From Erythrophleum ivorense (taxonomy: Eukaryota > Streptophyta > Magnoliopsida > Fabales > Fabaceae), in the NCBI GenBank assembly GCA_026724425.1, contig JAIUCV010000084.1, positions 3,466,001-3,530,000 of the forward strand: a DNA stretch of 64,000 nt, given 5' to 3'. Positions 11,168-23,724 of the stretch are shown here, one piece after another. Position 1 is the first letter of the stretch, and each line of letters begins with the position of its first letter. A program made the translations under genes and the position numbers. The notes below the pieces were generated by a model. It was not told where the DNA came from. It saw only the letters and a program-made list of their open reading frames with translations, and did no database searches.

Positions 11168-12623
11168 TTACCTGTACTGAGGAGCAAGTTCACCGTCCTT
11201 GACGATATAGTTCTGAGCTGGGAAGTCTTCTCCCTTAAAGTACCTCTCCAACATGTCTTTCGTCCCCGCGCCGCATATCGTAGCTGTATTTTTTTTCAAA
11301 AACCAAAACAAAAAGATTTAGTACCTCTTAATTATGAGTGTTCTCATTCCGAATAAACCACATCTTTAATCAGTCTTGATCCATAAAACAACATATTTTG
11401 AATCGTTAGCATATGTTTTCAAAGCGATTTATGTATGTTATTAAATGTTACTGCTCAAGGAAAACAATGTTTACCTGTGCGTCAATGGTCGTGCCGGAGA
11501 TATGAGGGGTCATGGCTTGGTTAGGCATGTACGCCATGGATGGTTTTTAGGAGCTGGCTGTGGATCCCACACATCTCCACTGTACCCTCCGATATGTCCA
11601 CTGTCCACCGCCTCCACCACCGCTTGCCTATCCATGATCGCTCCTCTCGCGTTGTTCACTATCAAAACGCCTCTCTTCATTTTCCCTATCAGCTCGCTGT
11701 TGAACATTCCTCTGTTTAAACAAGAACCCATTTGTCAAATCTCAGACAGAAAAAAACAGTCTTCACTGTTTGTGATAGTAGCGTTGGTACCTAGTCTTCT
11801 CCGTGAGAGGAGTGTTGACGACTACAACGTCACATTTAGGGAGCATTTCATGGAGATTCTCGACGTACTTAGCTCCAATCTCTTTCTCCAGCTCCGGTTC
11901 CATCTGAAGCCGGTCATGGTACAACAAGTTGCACCCGAATGGTTTCAACCGCTGCAGCAAAAGCTTTCCGATTCTTCCAGCTCCGACAGTTCCTATCGTC
12001 TTCCCTTCTAGATCGTAAGCTCTGTACGCAATGCCTGCGACGTTCCACTCGCCATTGACGACCTGGTTGTACCCTGGTACGAAGTTACGCATGAGGATCA
12101 GGATTCTCATGAGCTCGTCTTCTGCTACAGAGACCACGTTGCTCCCCGTGACTTCGGCAACGGTCAGGCCAGCAGCTGCAGCTGCCTGGAGGTCGATGTG
12201 ATCTGAGCCAATACCAGCCGTGAGGAGAAGCTGCAGGTTCTTGGCTTTCTTGATTCTTTCAGCAGTCACATATGCTGGGTGGAAAGGGGTTGATATTAGG
12301 ACGTGGAGATCCGGGATATGCTTCTCAAGTTCTGCATTGGTCAAGAGTAACACCAGAGAATAAATCAATGATGCAATGATCTCCAAGCAATTGTTCAAAA
12401 TATCAAACTGTTATAATTCTTTTGGTTGGATTGGATGAATACTTACCGTAGTCAGGGCCTTCTTTGTCGTCGGTGACAATGTATTCATGTCCTTTTGATT
12501 CGAGCCAGTCGCGGATTCCTAAGGCATTCTCGACACAGCCAAGGAAGTTAGGATTCTTGGAAGCGTATTCATTGGCCTTGTAGAAAACCCCAACAATCTT
12601 TTTGCTATCACCAGAAGATGCCT
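11168..12623 (-). pseudogene. FDH1: NAD-dependent formate dehydrogenase, frameshifted and lacking exon 1
   Basis: Mitochondrial FDH oxidises formate to CO2 with NAD+. Exons are recognisable at 12623 down to about 12454 (ASSGDSKKIVGVFYKANEY), about 12337-11793 (ELEKHIPDLHVLIS..., including the NAD-binding GTVGAGRIG) and from about 11714 (RGMFNSELIGKMKRGVLIVNNARGA...). Three faults are visible. The transit-peptide exon is not found upstream. One base is missing at about 11530 after NHPWR, so translation stops eight codons later. A two-base insertion lies near 11268 in the last exon. The stop caused by the first fault removes the PHxSGT segment with the catalytic histidine. Splice sites are otherwise preserved. 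The closest match is Arabidopsis At5g14780 (single copy there). Confidence 0.87.
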
Positions 12624-12846
12624 GTTTCACAAGCCAGCTCAGGAAGCTTTATAAAATATAAGAACTTCAAGCATCTACGAACTACAGAAACTCTGAATTA
12701 TCGTCAGAAAATGCGTCTTTGCATTACATTGGAAGAACCCACATTCTAGCCAGACAGCAAGACTTGTGTTTCATGTTTTTAAAACTACGTTTTTTATAAC
12801 AAAGCCCAAACGCCTTATAAGCCCAAAATATTAGAGAGCAACTCAA

Positions 12847-15800
12847 AACATCTTGCCGTCTGATAATCCTAGCCTCTTGATCTCAGAACGCAGATTCGAC
12901 ACTGATTTAGCTCCCAACAAGTCTCGGGTTTACGTCTCTCTCTTTAGCACTCTCTTTCGGCTCTATTTAAGCTGCGGGAGGCTCTACGGAGCAGCAAGGA
13001 CGCTCTCTGCAATGTGCACCTTCGGTGTTGTTCCGGAATCGCGTCTCTGGAACAGTTTAATTCACCATTTCAATGTCAATTGTTTGGTACCCCACCAGGT
13101 ATCGTTGATTTACAGCAAGATGATAGCTTGTGGAGTTTCGCCGGATGTTTTTGCTCTCAATGTGTTGATTCATTCTTTTTGCAAAGTGGGTCAATTGAGA
13201 TTCGCGATTAGTATACTTAGAAATAGAGTAATCAGCGTTGATACTTGATAGGATGCTGAGTGCTAACGTGGAGAATGATGAGCAGAAAAAGGAAGAAACT
13301 GAATTGGAAACATTGACAAGCTCTTGAAGAAAAGGAAAGTCCTTGCTATTGCTTTATTATATATACATTGGTTTTATTCTTTACCTAGCTATGCTGAATA
13401 TTCTGGTTGTCGGCTTTGACGTTATGAGTCTTGCCTAGGTCGCCGCCATGAGACCTTTCTTAGACGCTATGAGTCTATTGCTCGGATCGCTATGAGATCT
13501 TGAGTGCTTCTATCTATCTTTCTAGTGCTTTCTATCTATCTACCTTTGTAATCGTTATTCTATTATCAATAAAGAAGAAGAGTTAGGGTTTGGGTTCCTA
13601 ACAATACTGTTACTTATAACACTGTGATTCGGGGTTTATGCGAACATGGTTTGGCTGACGAGGCTTATGGATTTCTCTCTGAAAGGTATACTGCCCGATA
13701 CGGTTAGCTACAATACTCTGATTAATGGGTTTTGTAAAGTTGGAAACTTTGCTAGAGCTAAGGCTTTAGTTGTTGAAATCTCGGAGCTAAACCTCGTCAC
13801 TCACACTATACTCATAAGCTCATTGAAGAAGCCTACAAGGATATGGTTATGAGCGGCTTTTATCCGGATGTTGTGACTTTTAGTTCGATTATTAACCGAT
13901 TGTGCAAAGACGGAAAAGTGCTGGAAGCGGGATTGTTACTGAGGGAAATGGAGGAGATGGGTGTATATCCGAATCATGTTACTTATACTACTCTTGTTGA
14001 TTCTTTGTTTAAAGCAGAAAGTTACCGCGATGCTTTGGCTCTTTACGGTCAAATGGTTGTGCGTGGGATTCCTGTAGATTTAGTTGTATATACTGTTTTG
14101 ATGGATGGTCTGTTTAAGGCCGGGGAACGTAGTGAGGCTGAGAGAACATTTAGGATGCTTTTGGAAGAAAACCAAGTTCCAAATGCAGTGACCTATACAG
14201 CTTTGGTAGATGGCTTGTGCAAAGCTGGGGATTTAAGCAGTGCGGAATCTGTTGTAACGCAGATGTTGGAGAAAAGTGTCTTTCCAAATGTTGTCACCTA
14301 CTCTAGTATGATAAATGGCTATGTGAAGAAAGGGATGCTCGAAGAAGCTGTTAGTGTTATGAGGAAAATGGAGGACCAAAACATTGTGCCGAACAGTATT
14401 ACTTATGGTACAGTAATTGATGGTTTTTTCAAGTCAGGTCAACAAGAGATTGCTCTTGAGATGAGTAAGGAGATGAGGCTCATTGGGTTGGAAGAGAACA
14501 ACTACATACTTGATGCTCTGGTGAACCACTTGAAGAGAAATGGTAAGATCAAGGACGTCGGGAAATTAGTCGAAGACATGGTATCTAGAGGAGTGATGCT
14601 GGATCGCGTTAACTACACATCTTTAATTGATGTTTTTTTCAAAGGGGGAGATGAAGAAGCTGCTCTTTCTTGGGCTGAAGAAATGCAAAAGAAAGGGATG
14701 CCCTGGGATGTTGTTTCTTACAACGTCTTAATCAATGGTCTGTTAAAGTTTGGCAAAGTCGGAGCAGAGTGGGCCTACAAAGGAATGAGAGAGAAGGGTA
14801 TAGAACCAGATGTCGCTACTTTTAACATAATGATGAATTCACAACGAAAGCAAGGGAATTTCGAAGGTATCCTTCAGCTTTGGGATAAGATGAAGAGCCG
14901 TGGAATAAAACCAAGTCTGTTGAGTTGCAACATTGTGGTTGAAATGCTATGTGAAAATGGTAAGATCGAGGGAGCAATTGACATATTGAATCAAATGGTG
15001 TTTATGGAGATCCGTCCTAACTTAAAGACATACCAAATTTTTTATCGACACATCTTCAAAGCATAAAAGAGCTGATGCCATATTCGAAACGCACGGGAGA
15101 CTCCTGAGTTGTGGAATTAAACTCACTAGGCAAGTTTACAACACTCTTATCGCAACTCTCTGCAAACTTGGTATGACGAAAAAGGCAGCTACGGTTATGG
15201 AGGATATGAAAGAAAAAGGCTTTGTTCCTGATACTGTTACGTTCAATGCTCTTATCCACGGGTACTTTGTGGGCAGTCATGTAGGAAAAGCTCTTTCGAC
15301 ATATTCCGTTATGTTGGAAGCAGGAATATCCCCGAATGTTGCAACTTATAATACTATAATAAGAGGTCTCTCTGATGCCGGACTAATAGAAGAAGTGGAA
15401 AGATGGGTGAGTGAGATGAAGAGTAGGGGTATGCGCCCTGACGATTTTACATACAATGCTTTGATATCTGGTCAAGCTAAGATGGGGAATAAGAAAGCAA
15501 GTATGACGTTATATTGTGAGATGATCGCGGATGGGTTGGTACCGAAAACCAGCACTTACAATGTGCTTATCAGTGAATTTGCTAAAGTTGGGAAGATGCT
15601 TCACGCGAGAGAGCTAATGAAGGAGATGGGGGAAGAGAGAAGTTAGCTACAACGCTTCAACTTATTGTACTATGATATCTGGTTTGTGCAAGCTTTGCAC
15701 TCATCCAGAAGTTGAGTGGAATAAGAAAGCAATGTACCTGGCAGAGGCAAAAGAGTTGCTAAAAGAGATGATTGAAGGAAAGGGATATATTCCTTGTAAT

Positions 15801-15914
15801 CAAACTATTTACTGGATAAGTGCTGCTTTCTCTAAACCTGGAATGAAGATTGATGCTGAAAGATTCTTGAAGGAGTGTTACAAGAGAAAGAATGCTCGCT
15901 TCTCAAATTCGTGA
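12847..15914 (+). pseudogene. Pentatricopeptide repeat (PPR) protein gene, broken
   Basis: This was an intronless P-class PPR gene, similar to Arabidopsis At5g14770 (about 940 residues), an organelle RNA-binding type. Repeats of about 35 residues with VTYxxLIDGLCK-like signatures run throughout; the longest open piece is 13843-15066 (407 codons). The gene is split by a solo LTR at 13246-13603. Further breaks are a deletion with frame change near 13687, another near 13830 (loss of part of a repeat), a one-base shift near 15040, and another near 15628. All original pieces remain in order to the terminal stop at about 15914. Its relative age ordering is unclear, but the density of lesions is highest here. 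Confidence 0.88.
13246..13603. mobile_element. Solo LTR, 358 bp, with 5-bp TSD
   Basis: The segment starts TGATAGGA and ends TTCCTAACA, an imperfect terminal inverted repeat with TG...CA ends. It is flanked by perfect duplications ATACT at 13241-13245 and 13604-13608, within the PPR coding sequence. It contains AATAAAG-like polyadenylation sequence near its right end. No internal element domain is present, so it fits unequal recombination between two LTRs. Family and orientation are not determined. Confidence 0.9.
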
Positions 15915-16769
15915 ATCGGGTAATTCTGTTTGTCCTTTTAATCCTAGTCTCGCTCCAAGACTCAGTTGCAACTTTTTACCCAAATGTTTCATTTTCTCAG
16001 ATATATACTACAGTAGCATATTTGGGTCCAAACAGAACATCTAAGCAGTAAGCAATTGTGATTCCGCAATTGGGTTAGTGCTGGTGAGATTATGTTTTTC
16101 AAGATATCTTTATTGTTTGTTTGCACAAGCCAAAACTACTTGCTGAGAATACTCGTTGAATTTCATTGTAGCAGAACGGGAATGGCAGCTGCAGAGTAGG
16201 CAGGACTAACTAGCTGGTTTCTGGATGAAACTAGTAACTAGGTTGTTTTAAAGCGGCATTGAAGAAGTGATCTCTGTTTCTTAATGGATTTGCCTTTGTG
16301 CAGCCTTCTCAGATCTCATCCCGGTCTAGCTGAAGAAGACAGGACGAATTAATTCATGTTTGGTCTGGTAATGGAAGCCCTACCGAGCTCGGAGCTCGCT
16401 ATTTCCTCAGGAGAAGGATGGAAGCTTCTTGAATGGTTTAATCAGGAAAAAAAAGAGAAACTGAGGATATGGAGTCAGTGAAAACAAGACTGCTCTCGTT
16501 TCTGCTTATTGCTTGGGAAGTCCACATACACTACACAGTTGTTTCTTTTTGCTCAGAAAGTCATTAATAAACGATAGCAAATGGATTGAAAAATAGATTT
16601 GTCACAAATTGTGACTCACAATGATTAATTGTGACTCACAATGATTAATATCTCTGATTTGTAATGTATTTTTCTTTTGTATAACAGTGACAGAGATTTC
16701 TTTCGAGTTCCAAAAATACAAGAATCAGAAAGGATTTTATCTTCAAATAAAAACAAAACTCCGGCAGTT
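15915..16769. other. Intergenic spacer between PPR remnant and AO remnant
   Basis: This holds the 3' flanks of two convergent genes. A 17-bp tandem repeat ending in TGTGACTCACAATGATTAA occurs near 16605-16650. I see no additional gene. Confidence 0.4.
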
Positions 16770-19345
16770 TTAACAATCAACAAGTGAGCTTCTGCTTATA
16801 TTCTGCAACTGCCTTGAGCTCCAGCTAGCTGTTATAGGAGAAGATGGGAGAATAATTGTGGGTATCCGCTTGCTTTCTTCCACATAAGGAAAGTCAGTCG
16901 TGTAATGAAGACCGCGGCTTTCATGTCTCGCCAACGCGCTGCTCACAACAAGCTTAGCGCAGCAGAACAAGTTTCTCATCTCACAAGCTTCAAGAGCTAC
17001 CACTGTCTGTTCCCATCCATGTTCAAACAAAAACGTTTCCCATTTCGCTTCTAGCTCTGCGATTTTCCTCTCAGCAGTATTGAGCCGAGTGGTCGATCTG
17101 ACAATACCAACATACTTCCACATCACTGCCTGAAGCTCTCTTCTAACTTCTCTAGTCAAAGCTAGAATCTTTGATATCACTTCGTCTCCTAGAGAACTAG
17201 CAGTTGCAACAATAGGCCTCGTCCACTTCTCTGATGCACTTAGATCAAGCCTTGTGCGTTTCATGAGCTCAGTGGAAGGCTGAACAGCGCGTCTCGGTTT
17301 GCTCCGTGAAGACCGGTGCACGCTACTTCACCTGCTACAAACAATCCCTAGACATTGGTTTCGCCTTGTAAACCAGCACGAACTCCTCCACACATGTAAT
17401 GCGCTGCAGGCACGACCGGGATAGGCTGGCGGGTGATGTCAAGACCGTGTTTAAGGCATTCGGAAGCTATGTTTGGGAAATGGGCAAGGATCTTATCTCC
17501 CGGCTTATGGCTTATGTCAAGTAACACATACTTTTCGTTCCGTTGCTTGAGCTGGTCATCGATACTTCTTGCAACCACATCTCTTGGAGCAAGCTCAGCT
17601 CGTTCATCGTAAGCTGGCATGAACCGCTCCATTCCTAGATTGTAGAGAATGCCACCGTCGCCTCTCACGGCCTCGGTGATGAGGAATGCGTTTTCTCTAG
17701 CGGTTTGTGGCTTGATGGGAAGACCTTCGTCGGCTAAGGCAGTTGGATGAAACTGCACAAATCTACCAAAGACAAATACAAACACAAAACATACAAGATA
17801 AGTTTTTGTTGTCAACAAGTGTCTTCAGACTTTTTCGTTTTTTGGTGTTTACTTACTCCATATTTGAGATCACAGCTTGAGCTCGATGAGCCATAGCCAT
17901 CCCATCTCCAGTAGCCACCTATAAACGAAAAACATGATGATAATAAAAATTGGATAAATGTAAACAATGTCATTAATGGAGTATGTTTATGAGAACTAGC
18001 ACCACCACATATGATAAAAATGAGAATATTTCTGCAACTTTTTAACTATTACATCTAAAAGCCCAATGCAGTATGTTTATGTAAATCAACGAGTGATGGT
18101 TTTGTAACTAAAGATAATGTTACCAGAGGATTTGTGGTCGATGGATAGATATGTCCAGCTCCACCTGAAGCAAGCAATGTCACCTTCGATATAAAACGTA
18201 CTACCTGAAAAAACATTAGACTCTTTTTTACATCACAATCTAAGCTACACGGCCAATAATCAAACCGACAGAAACAACATCTTTTGTAATTGTACCTCAT
18301 CTGTTTTGATATTCAAAGTGTCAACACCATGACAAACTGTGTTCAAACCATCCTGTTTTACATCAAAAAAAAAGGAATGATCTGATAAAGCCAAAATTAA
18401 TCACAGTCAAATTCATTTTTCAAGGGTGTCGAGAAGTGGAACCTGAGAAGTGAGCAGATCGATTGCAAAATGGTGTTTGAAGACAGATATGTTGGGATCG
18501 TTAAGTACAGCTTCAAGCAAAGCTCTCTCAATCTCTCTTCCTGTCATATCAGCTGCGTGAACAATCCTACGATGCGAGTGACCACCTTCTCTCGCCAAAT
18601 GCAAGTTCCCATCCTCGCCGTGATCAAATGATGCTCCCATCGCAATCAGCTCGTGAATCCTCTCAGGCCCTTCTGTACACACAACCTGAAACAGGACACT
18701 CAAACAGATTAAAGCATTTCAAGCCAAATTTATCAACAAGTATATATGATCAGTAGCGGAAACTTACTCTAACGGTTTCTTCATCACAAAGATGAGCACC
18801 GGCGACCATAGTGTCCTGCATATGACTTTCAACAGAGTCCAAAGGGCATAACACAGCACTAACACCACCTTGAGCATAGTTTGTGTTACTCTCGTGAGGC
18901 TCGTCTTTGGTGATCACTGCGACTGTCCCTTGCTTTGCAACTTCTAGAGCATAACGCAGACCCGCCACTCCACTGCCAATTACAGTGAAATCGTAATACT
19001 TTGTCGAAGACGCCCTGATACTTGTACATGTCTTTGAGCTCTCTTTGATGGCGTAAACACCACCGCGAGAGTAACAACCACATCTCTCAGGCTTTATAAT
19101 CTTAGATACGCCACTTGACCTATGCACACAACAAGTTTAAATCTAGCATGAGCCACTAGAGGTCTAATAAGTTAAAATCTGAGGATTTGGATTGAAAGTA
19201 AGAAGGCAAAGTTGTGATACCAAGAGAGGTGTTTGAATGGATTTGCCCTGAAAGTGAGCCCAGAGCTCCATGAATCTTGTCCCCTGTAAACCTGCCCGGC
19301 AAGATAGAAAGCATGAATGTTTCCAGCAGAAACATTAGCCGCCAT
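16770..19345 (-). pseudogene. AO: L-aspartate oxidase (NAD biosynthesis), nonsense and frameshift
   Basis: AO is the plastid flavoenzyme that oxidises L-aspartate to iminoaspartate, first step of NAD synthesis. Exons are clear: 19345-19221 (ATG, transit peptide), 19129-18768 (FAD-binding VIGSGVAGLRYALE), 18685-18443, 18352-18296, 18204-18124, 17918-17857 and 17762 onward (HPTALADEGLP, then HYMCGGVRAG). Splice sites and phases up to the last exon are intact. Two lesions lie in that last exon. A TAG at 17350-17348 replaces the Leu codon after GETNV. About 40 bases are deleted out of frame near 17302-17306, after GANR, removing the conserved LASNSLLEA-type FAD-domain stretch. The remaining C-terminus continues in another frame to 16770. 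The match is Arabidopsis At5g14760, a single-copy essential gene. Confidence 0.9.
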
Positions 19346-21068
19346 TTTCCGACCTTATAGCTCCTACAACATCAGCAAGATTTTTTTCATCATCAAAAAG
19401 AAAACATGAACCATTTCTCTCTGCCTATTGTAATATCAAAATCAATGTGCTCAAAAAATCCAAATTGAACAAGGATAAGAAGTGAGGAAAATGTGTTACT
19501 CGAGATCCAGCCGCGAAACAGATAATCTCAGATGGAGAACCGAGAAGCCAGTTGAAATCTCGCAAAATTCCGGAATTTAGGAACAGAGAGAATCGAAGAT
19601 CACACGAAATTTCGGAATCCTCTCTAATCCAAAGTCGAAAATGGAAGCCAAACAAGAAATGAAACACGTAAATCTTACGGAATTACGGGAAGCCCCCCCC
19701 CCCCCCCCCCCCCCCTGATCTAAGCACGAGGAGAAGACGAAGAAGCCGAGTGTGGGTGAAATTGAAATCTGGGAATTCAAAAAAGTGTGGCTGAATCGAA
19801 CGTGGTTCAGACTGAGAAAGACGCGACTTTTTCGCAGAGGAAAATATCAAATTACGACGCAAGAGAAATTAAGCGAGATATGATAAATTTCCACGAAGAA
19901 GAAGAAGAAGAAGAAGAAGAAGAAGAAATTTGTTTTGAGAAAAAAATGAAAACAAAAATGTCGCAGAGGCTTCTGGTCCTTGAAATTCGCGCCTTCTTTG
20001 TGTATGAGCCGCCCCACTGTTTGGTCTTTTTTTATTCTTCCTTTTTTCGCTTTATGGTTTTGGGATCTATAATATCATTGGCGTTTCTCAAAATAAAATA
20101 AGACCAATCAAAATATTTAAATAACAAAATTATTGTATTTCAATATAATATCTGACAAATTAATTTGTTGGAAAATTGTCAGGATCAAGTATCTATTATA
20201 AAAGCCAGAATCGATCCTGATTGTGAAAAGAAATACAGTAACAAATATTTGTATAGAGAGACCATTGATAGTCGTAACTCAAGATGGCCTCGTAAGAAAA
20301 ATTACTACGAATACAGTTTTCATGCATAGATAGACTATGTCACTATGACCAAAGATACTTTACATAAACACAAATTAAAGCTAAATAAATTTAAATATAT
20401 TCCAACAACTTGCATAGAACTTTACATATGTTGTTGATGCATGCACCAAGCATGACCTTGTAAGTTGAAGTAATTAGAATCATGGAAAAAAAACCAAACA
20501 CTTTTCCATGAGTCGTGGCCAATGAAATCTCCAACGGCCATTTATTTAATTTGTTTATTTATTTTAAATTATATATTCTGAAGAAAAGGAGAGGCGACTT
20601 GGTGTTAGTGGTGAGTCTTCTTTGAGTCTTTTGACTATTGATTTTTTTGTTGATGGCTTCTGAATTTACCCATCGGACAACTAAAAATTTTACAAAAAGA
20701 AAATGCAATCTTTTCAGAAAGAAAATGTTGGCATTTGAATGGCTGTTATTTTGTTTATTAATTTATTTTTTGTAATTTCTTACAAAACTTTCGTCTTCCT
20801 TTTATTTTTGTCCCCACAAAACATACTTCTCTTTATTCTCTTACGACGAAGCCCATTTCAAAGTTGGGCCCATAATAATTTAGATTTAATATGGAAGTGG
20901 GCTCACCTTACTCATGGGCCAAATTCATGACCACGGTTAGATACCTGGGTAAGAAATAGATTTCGAATTTACTCATGGGCCAAATTCAATACAAGGTTGG
21001 CTCCCAAGATCAGCTCATACATTATTCGACCAAACTCCACCGATTCCCACCTGCATTCACATGTTTAT
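19346..21068. other. Upstream region of AO remnant and AT-rich intergenic DNA
   Basis: It contains a C homopolymer (19693-19715), a (GAA)n tract (about 19894-19927) and AT-rich DNA. The open frame covering the GAA tract (19787-20101) is low complexity and not a credible gene. Near 20860-20990 two similar short stretches end in ACTCATGGGCCAAATTCA, a local duplication. Confidence 0.45.
19693..19715. repeat. Homopolymer of 23 C
   Basis: A pure C run of 23 bases lies in the AO 5' flank. Such runs are rare in plant DNA and are prone to length error in sequencing. Confidence 0.9.
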
Positions 21069-21400
21069 TGATGTAGAACACCTTAGTAACCGATAGGATT
21101 TGTGGATTCGATTGTTTAGTCTAAGAATACCCAAACGAAACTCACGATCTCGAAGTCGTTGAGAACCTAAGTTCTAGCCGAGTTCAAGAGGAAGAAGAAA
21201 AGCAAAGCTTCTTTGATAATAATTCAATAAGTCGTGTCCTTACAAAGACAAGGCATCGACTATATATAATAGAGAGTTTAACATAAAACTTTAAAGAAAA
21301 AGTAATAACTAAAGCCGACTTAGACTAGGAAAAGGAAAAGAGTGATCGAAAGAGAAAGTTAACATAAAACCAAAATAACTTGTAAAAGCACGCTGCATCA
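21069..21400 (-). repeat. Ty3 element 3' LTR
   Basis: 332 bp; it lacks a 9-bp stretch (GAAGTAAAA-like) present near the end of its partner at 32393-32733. The pol stop codon (TGA) lies at the LTR junction. Confidence 0.93.
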
Positions 21401-22587
21401 GGTCACCCGGGGTAGAGAAAGATTCGCCCTCGAATCTTCAACCTCATCGTTAGCAACGTAAGGAAAAAGATGCTTGACATTGAACACATCAGAACAACGG
21501 ACGTCGGACGGTAGTTGCAGGCGATACGCATTGGCATTAATCTTCTCCACGATCTTTACTGGTCCGATTTTGCGCGCTTTAAGCTTGTTATAGGTTCCAG
21601 TAGGAAAACGTTCCTTTGTCAATACAGCCCACACTGAGTCTCCAACACTTAATTGGACATCACGACGATGGCGATCAGTTGTCTCTTTATATCTTGCCGA
21701 AGAAGACTGCAAATTTTCATGAACCTGAGCATGTAAATGAGAAAGGTTTCCCACAAATTCAACAGCCTGACCATGATCACGTGTGAAGTCGGGGGCAACG
21801 CTGAGATCAATGGGTCCGCGAGGAACCAGGCCGTAGACTATTCGAAAAGGACTAAAGCCTGTACTGCGATTTACAGCGTGATTATAGGCAAACTCCGCTT
21901 TGCATAAGATGACATCCCAAGATTTGATATTGTCGCCCACCAAACACCGTAACATATTGCCCAAAGAACGATTAACAACTTCGGTCTGTCCATCGGATTG
22001 CGGATGATACGCCGAACTCATGTCAAGACTAGTACGCAAAAGCTTCCATAACGATCGCCAAAAGTGGCTTAAAAAGCGAGAATCCCGGTCCGAGACAATG
22101 GATAAAGGAAGGCCATGAAGGTGATAAACATCTCGGAAAAACAGAGCAGCCACTTGTAAAGCATCAGTAGTCTTTTTACAGGGTAAAAAATGAGCCATCT
22201 TTGAAAACCGGTCGACAATGACAAAGATAGAGTCATTACCTCGCTGTGTTCGTGGTAATCCGAGGACAAAATCCATACTTATATCTGTCCATGGTTGAGT
22301 TGGCACGGGTAAAGGCATATACAGACCGCCATTATTTGCATGACCTTTAGATGTATGACACACAACACAACGTTCAACATGGCGAGCCACGTCCCGTCGT
22401 AGAGTAGGCCAGAAATAAGACTCAGCGACCAACTTGAGTGTACGGTCGCGGCCTATATGTCCCTCTGCATGGAGTTCTTGAATAATCTTCAGCCGCAAGC
22501 TACACTCCGGAACACATAAACGATTGTCGCGAAAAATAAAGCCGTCTTGTAAACTGTATTCTGAGCGATCTCCGCGATGTAGTGATA
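21398..22587 (-). pseudogene. Ty3 integrase portion of pol
   Basis: This is the C-terminal pol piece. It shows the zinc-binding HHCC region (ELHAEGHIG...CVVCHTSKG), the catalytic core with D in ISMDFVLGLP, D in IVSDRD and E in GQTEVVNRSL, and a GPY/F-like tail (KIGPVKIVEKINANAYRLQLP). It reads without stops but is cut off from RT/RNase H by the nested Athila-like element, whose LTR starts at 22583. I see no chromodomain after the GPY/F module. Confidence 0.88.
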
Positions 22588-23724
22588 GGTCTAAGTTTTC
22601 CCTATTAATTCTACTGCAAGTGTACAGCAAATCAAAGTAGCAAATAGGGTATCGAATTCCAAACGTCAAGTGTTGCACCGTAAATTCTCAGATTCAAAGA
22701 TTGCTAAGAGAAATAAGTATGAATGAAAAGCAAAAACAAGTAAATAAAAGTAGCAAGAGATCGATTAAAGAGTTTAAATTCAGAGAGACAAAGGTTAGGC
22801 CTTGGAAAATTCTCAGGTTGAATCCGAATTGCAGAGTAAAAGCTATTAGGATATTAATAAAGCATCGTTCTCGAACATGAACACTAATGTAAAATCGACC
22901 AACTTTCGTTGCGAAGATTATCTATGTCTAAATCCTATAATTCCAACTGTCGTTGCAAATCCTATAAACTAAACAAGCATTAATCTCAGGTTCAATTGTT
23001 CACAAAATTCCTAAACCAAATTCCTTTGCAGATAGAAACTTTGCTCATCTAAGATAGTTCAGGAAATCAATAACACTTTCGTGTCTACCAATCAACCTAA
23101 TATCAGATTCTAGGTCATGAAGCTAGAATAAGCATTAAACACAATCTAGATGAAGAACTCTAAAGATTATCCTAAACAATTGCAATTCTTCTTCAACCCT
23201 TGAAAGACCCTAAACCTAACAAACAAACTACTCAGACATGGTGATTGAGACAAGCATCATGAAATAAATAGATTGCATAAAGAAATAAGAATAGAGATAA
23301 AAGGAGTTCAAAATCTTCTCTGAAGGAGTATGATCTCTCTCTCCTAAGCTCTGCTACAAATCTCTCTCAAGTCTCAATAGAAAATAAAGTACAAAGTAAA
23401 AAGAAGCCTAAACAATGGCTTATAAACCTAAAAACACGATTAGGGCCTTCTTGCAAATAACTGGAACTTTTGGGCCAAAGTTGTAATTCTTCCAAAGTGC
23501 AGGATTTTCGTCCTGTAGTGGGTGTCGACCGACACCATTATGGTGTCGATCGACACCAATGTCTGTGAATGCCAGTTAATCTTGTTTTCCAGCAGAAATC
23601 CCCAAATAAGCTCCAGAATGCTCCAATGACCTGTAATTAGTTGAAAAGACTCCAAAAACACTAAAAAGACTCTAAAGTTAAGACTTATATCATGGCAAAA
23701 ACCCATAAAAACCATGATATATCA
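22583..23724 (-). repeat. Athila-like 3' LTR (U3 end includes 32 extra bp)
   Basis: Bases 22583-23692 align to the other LTR with about 10 differences in 1110. The sequence continues 32 bp further (23693-23724) to TGATATATCA next to the purine tract, which should mark the true U3 edge. The partner LTR lacks this extension. Confidence 0.8.

Noticed and set aside
19787..20101. Open frame of 104 codons with a poly-Glu stretch
   Set aside because: Driven by a (GAA)n tract in the AO 5' flank; no homology or gene structure.
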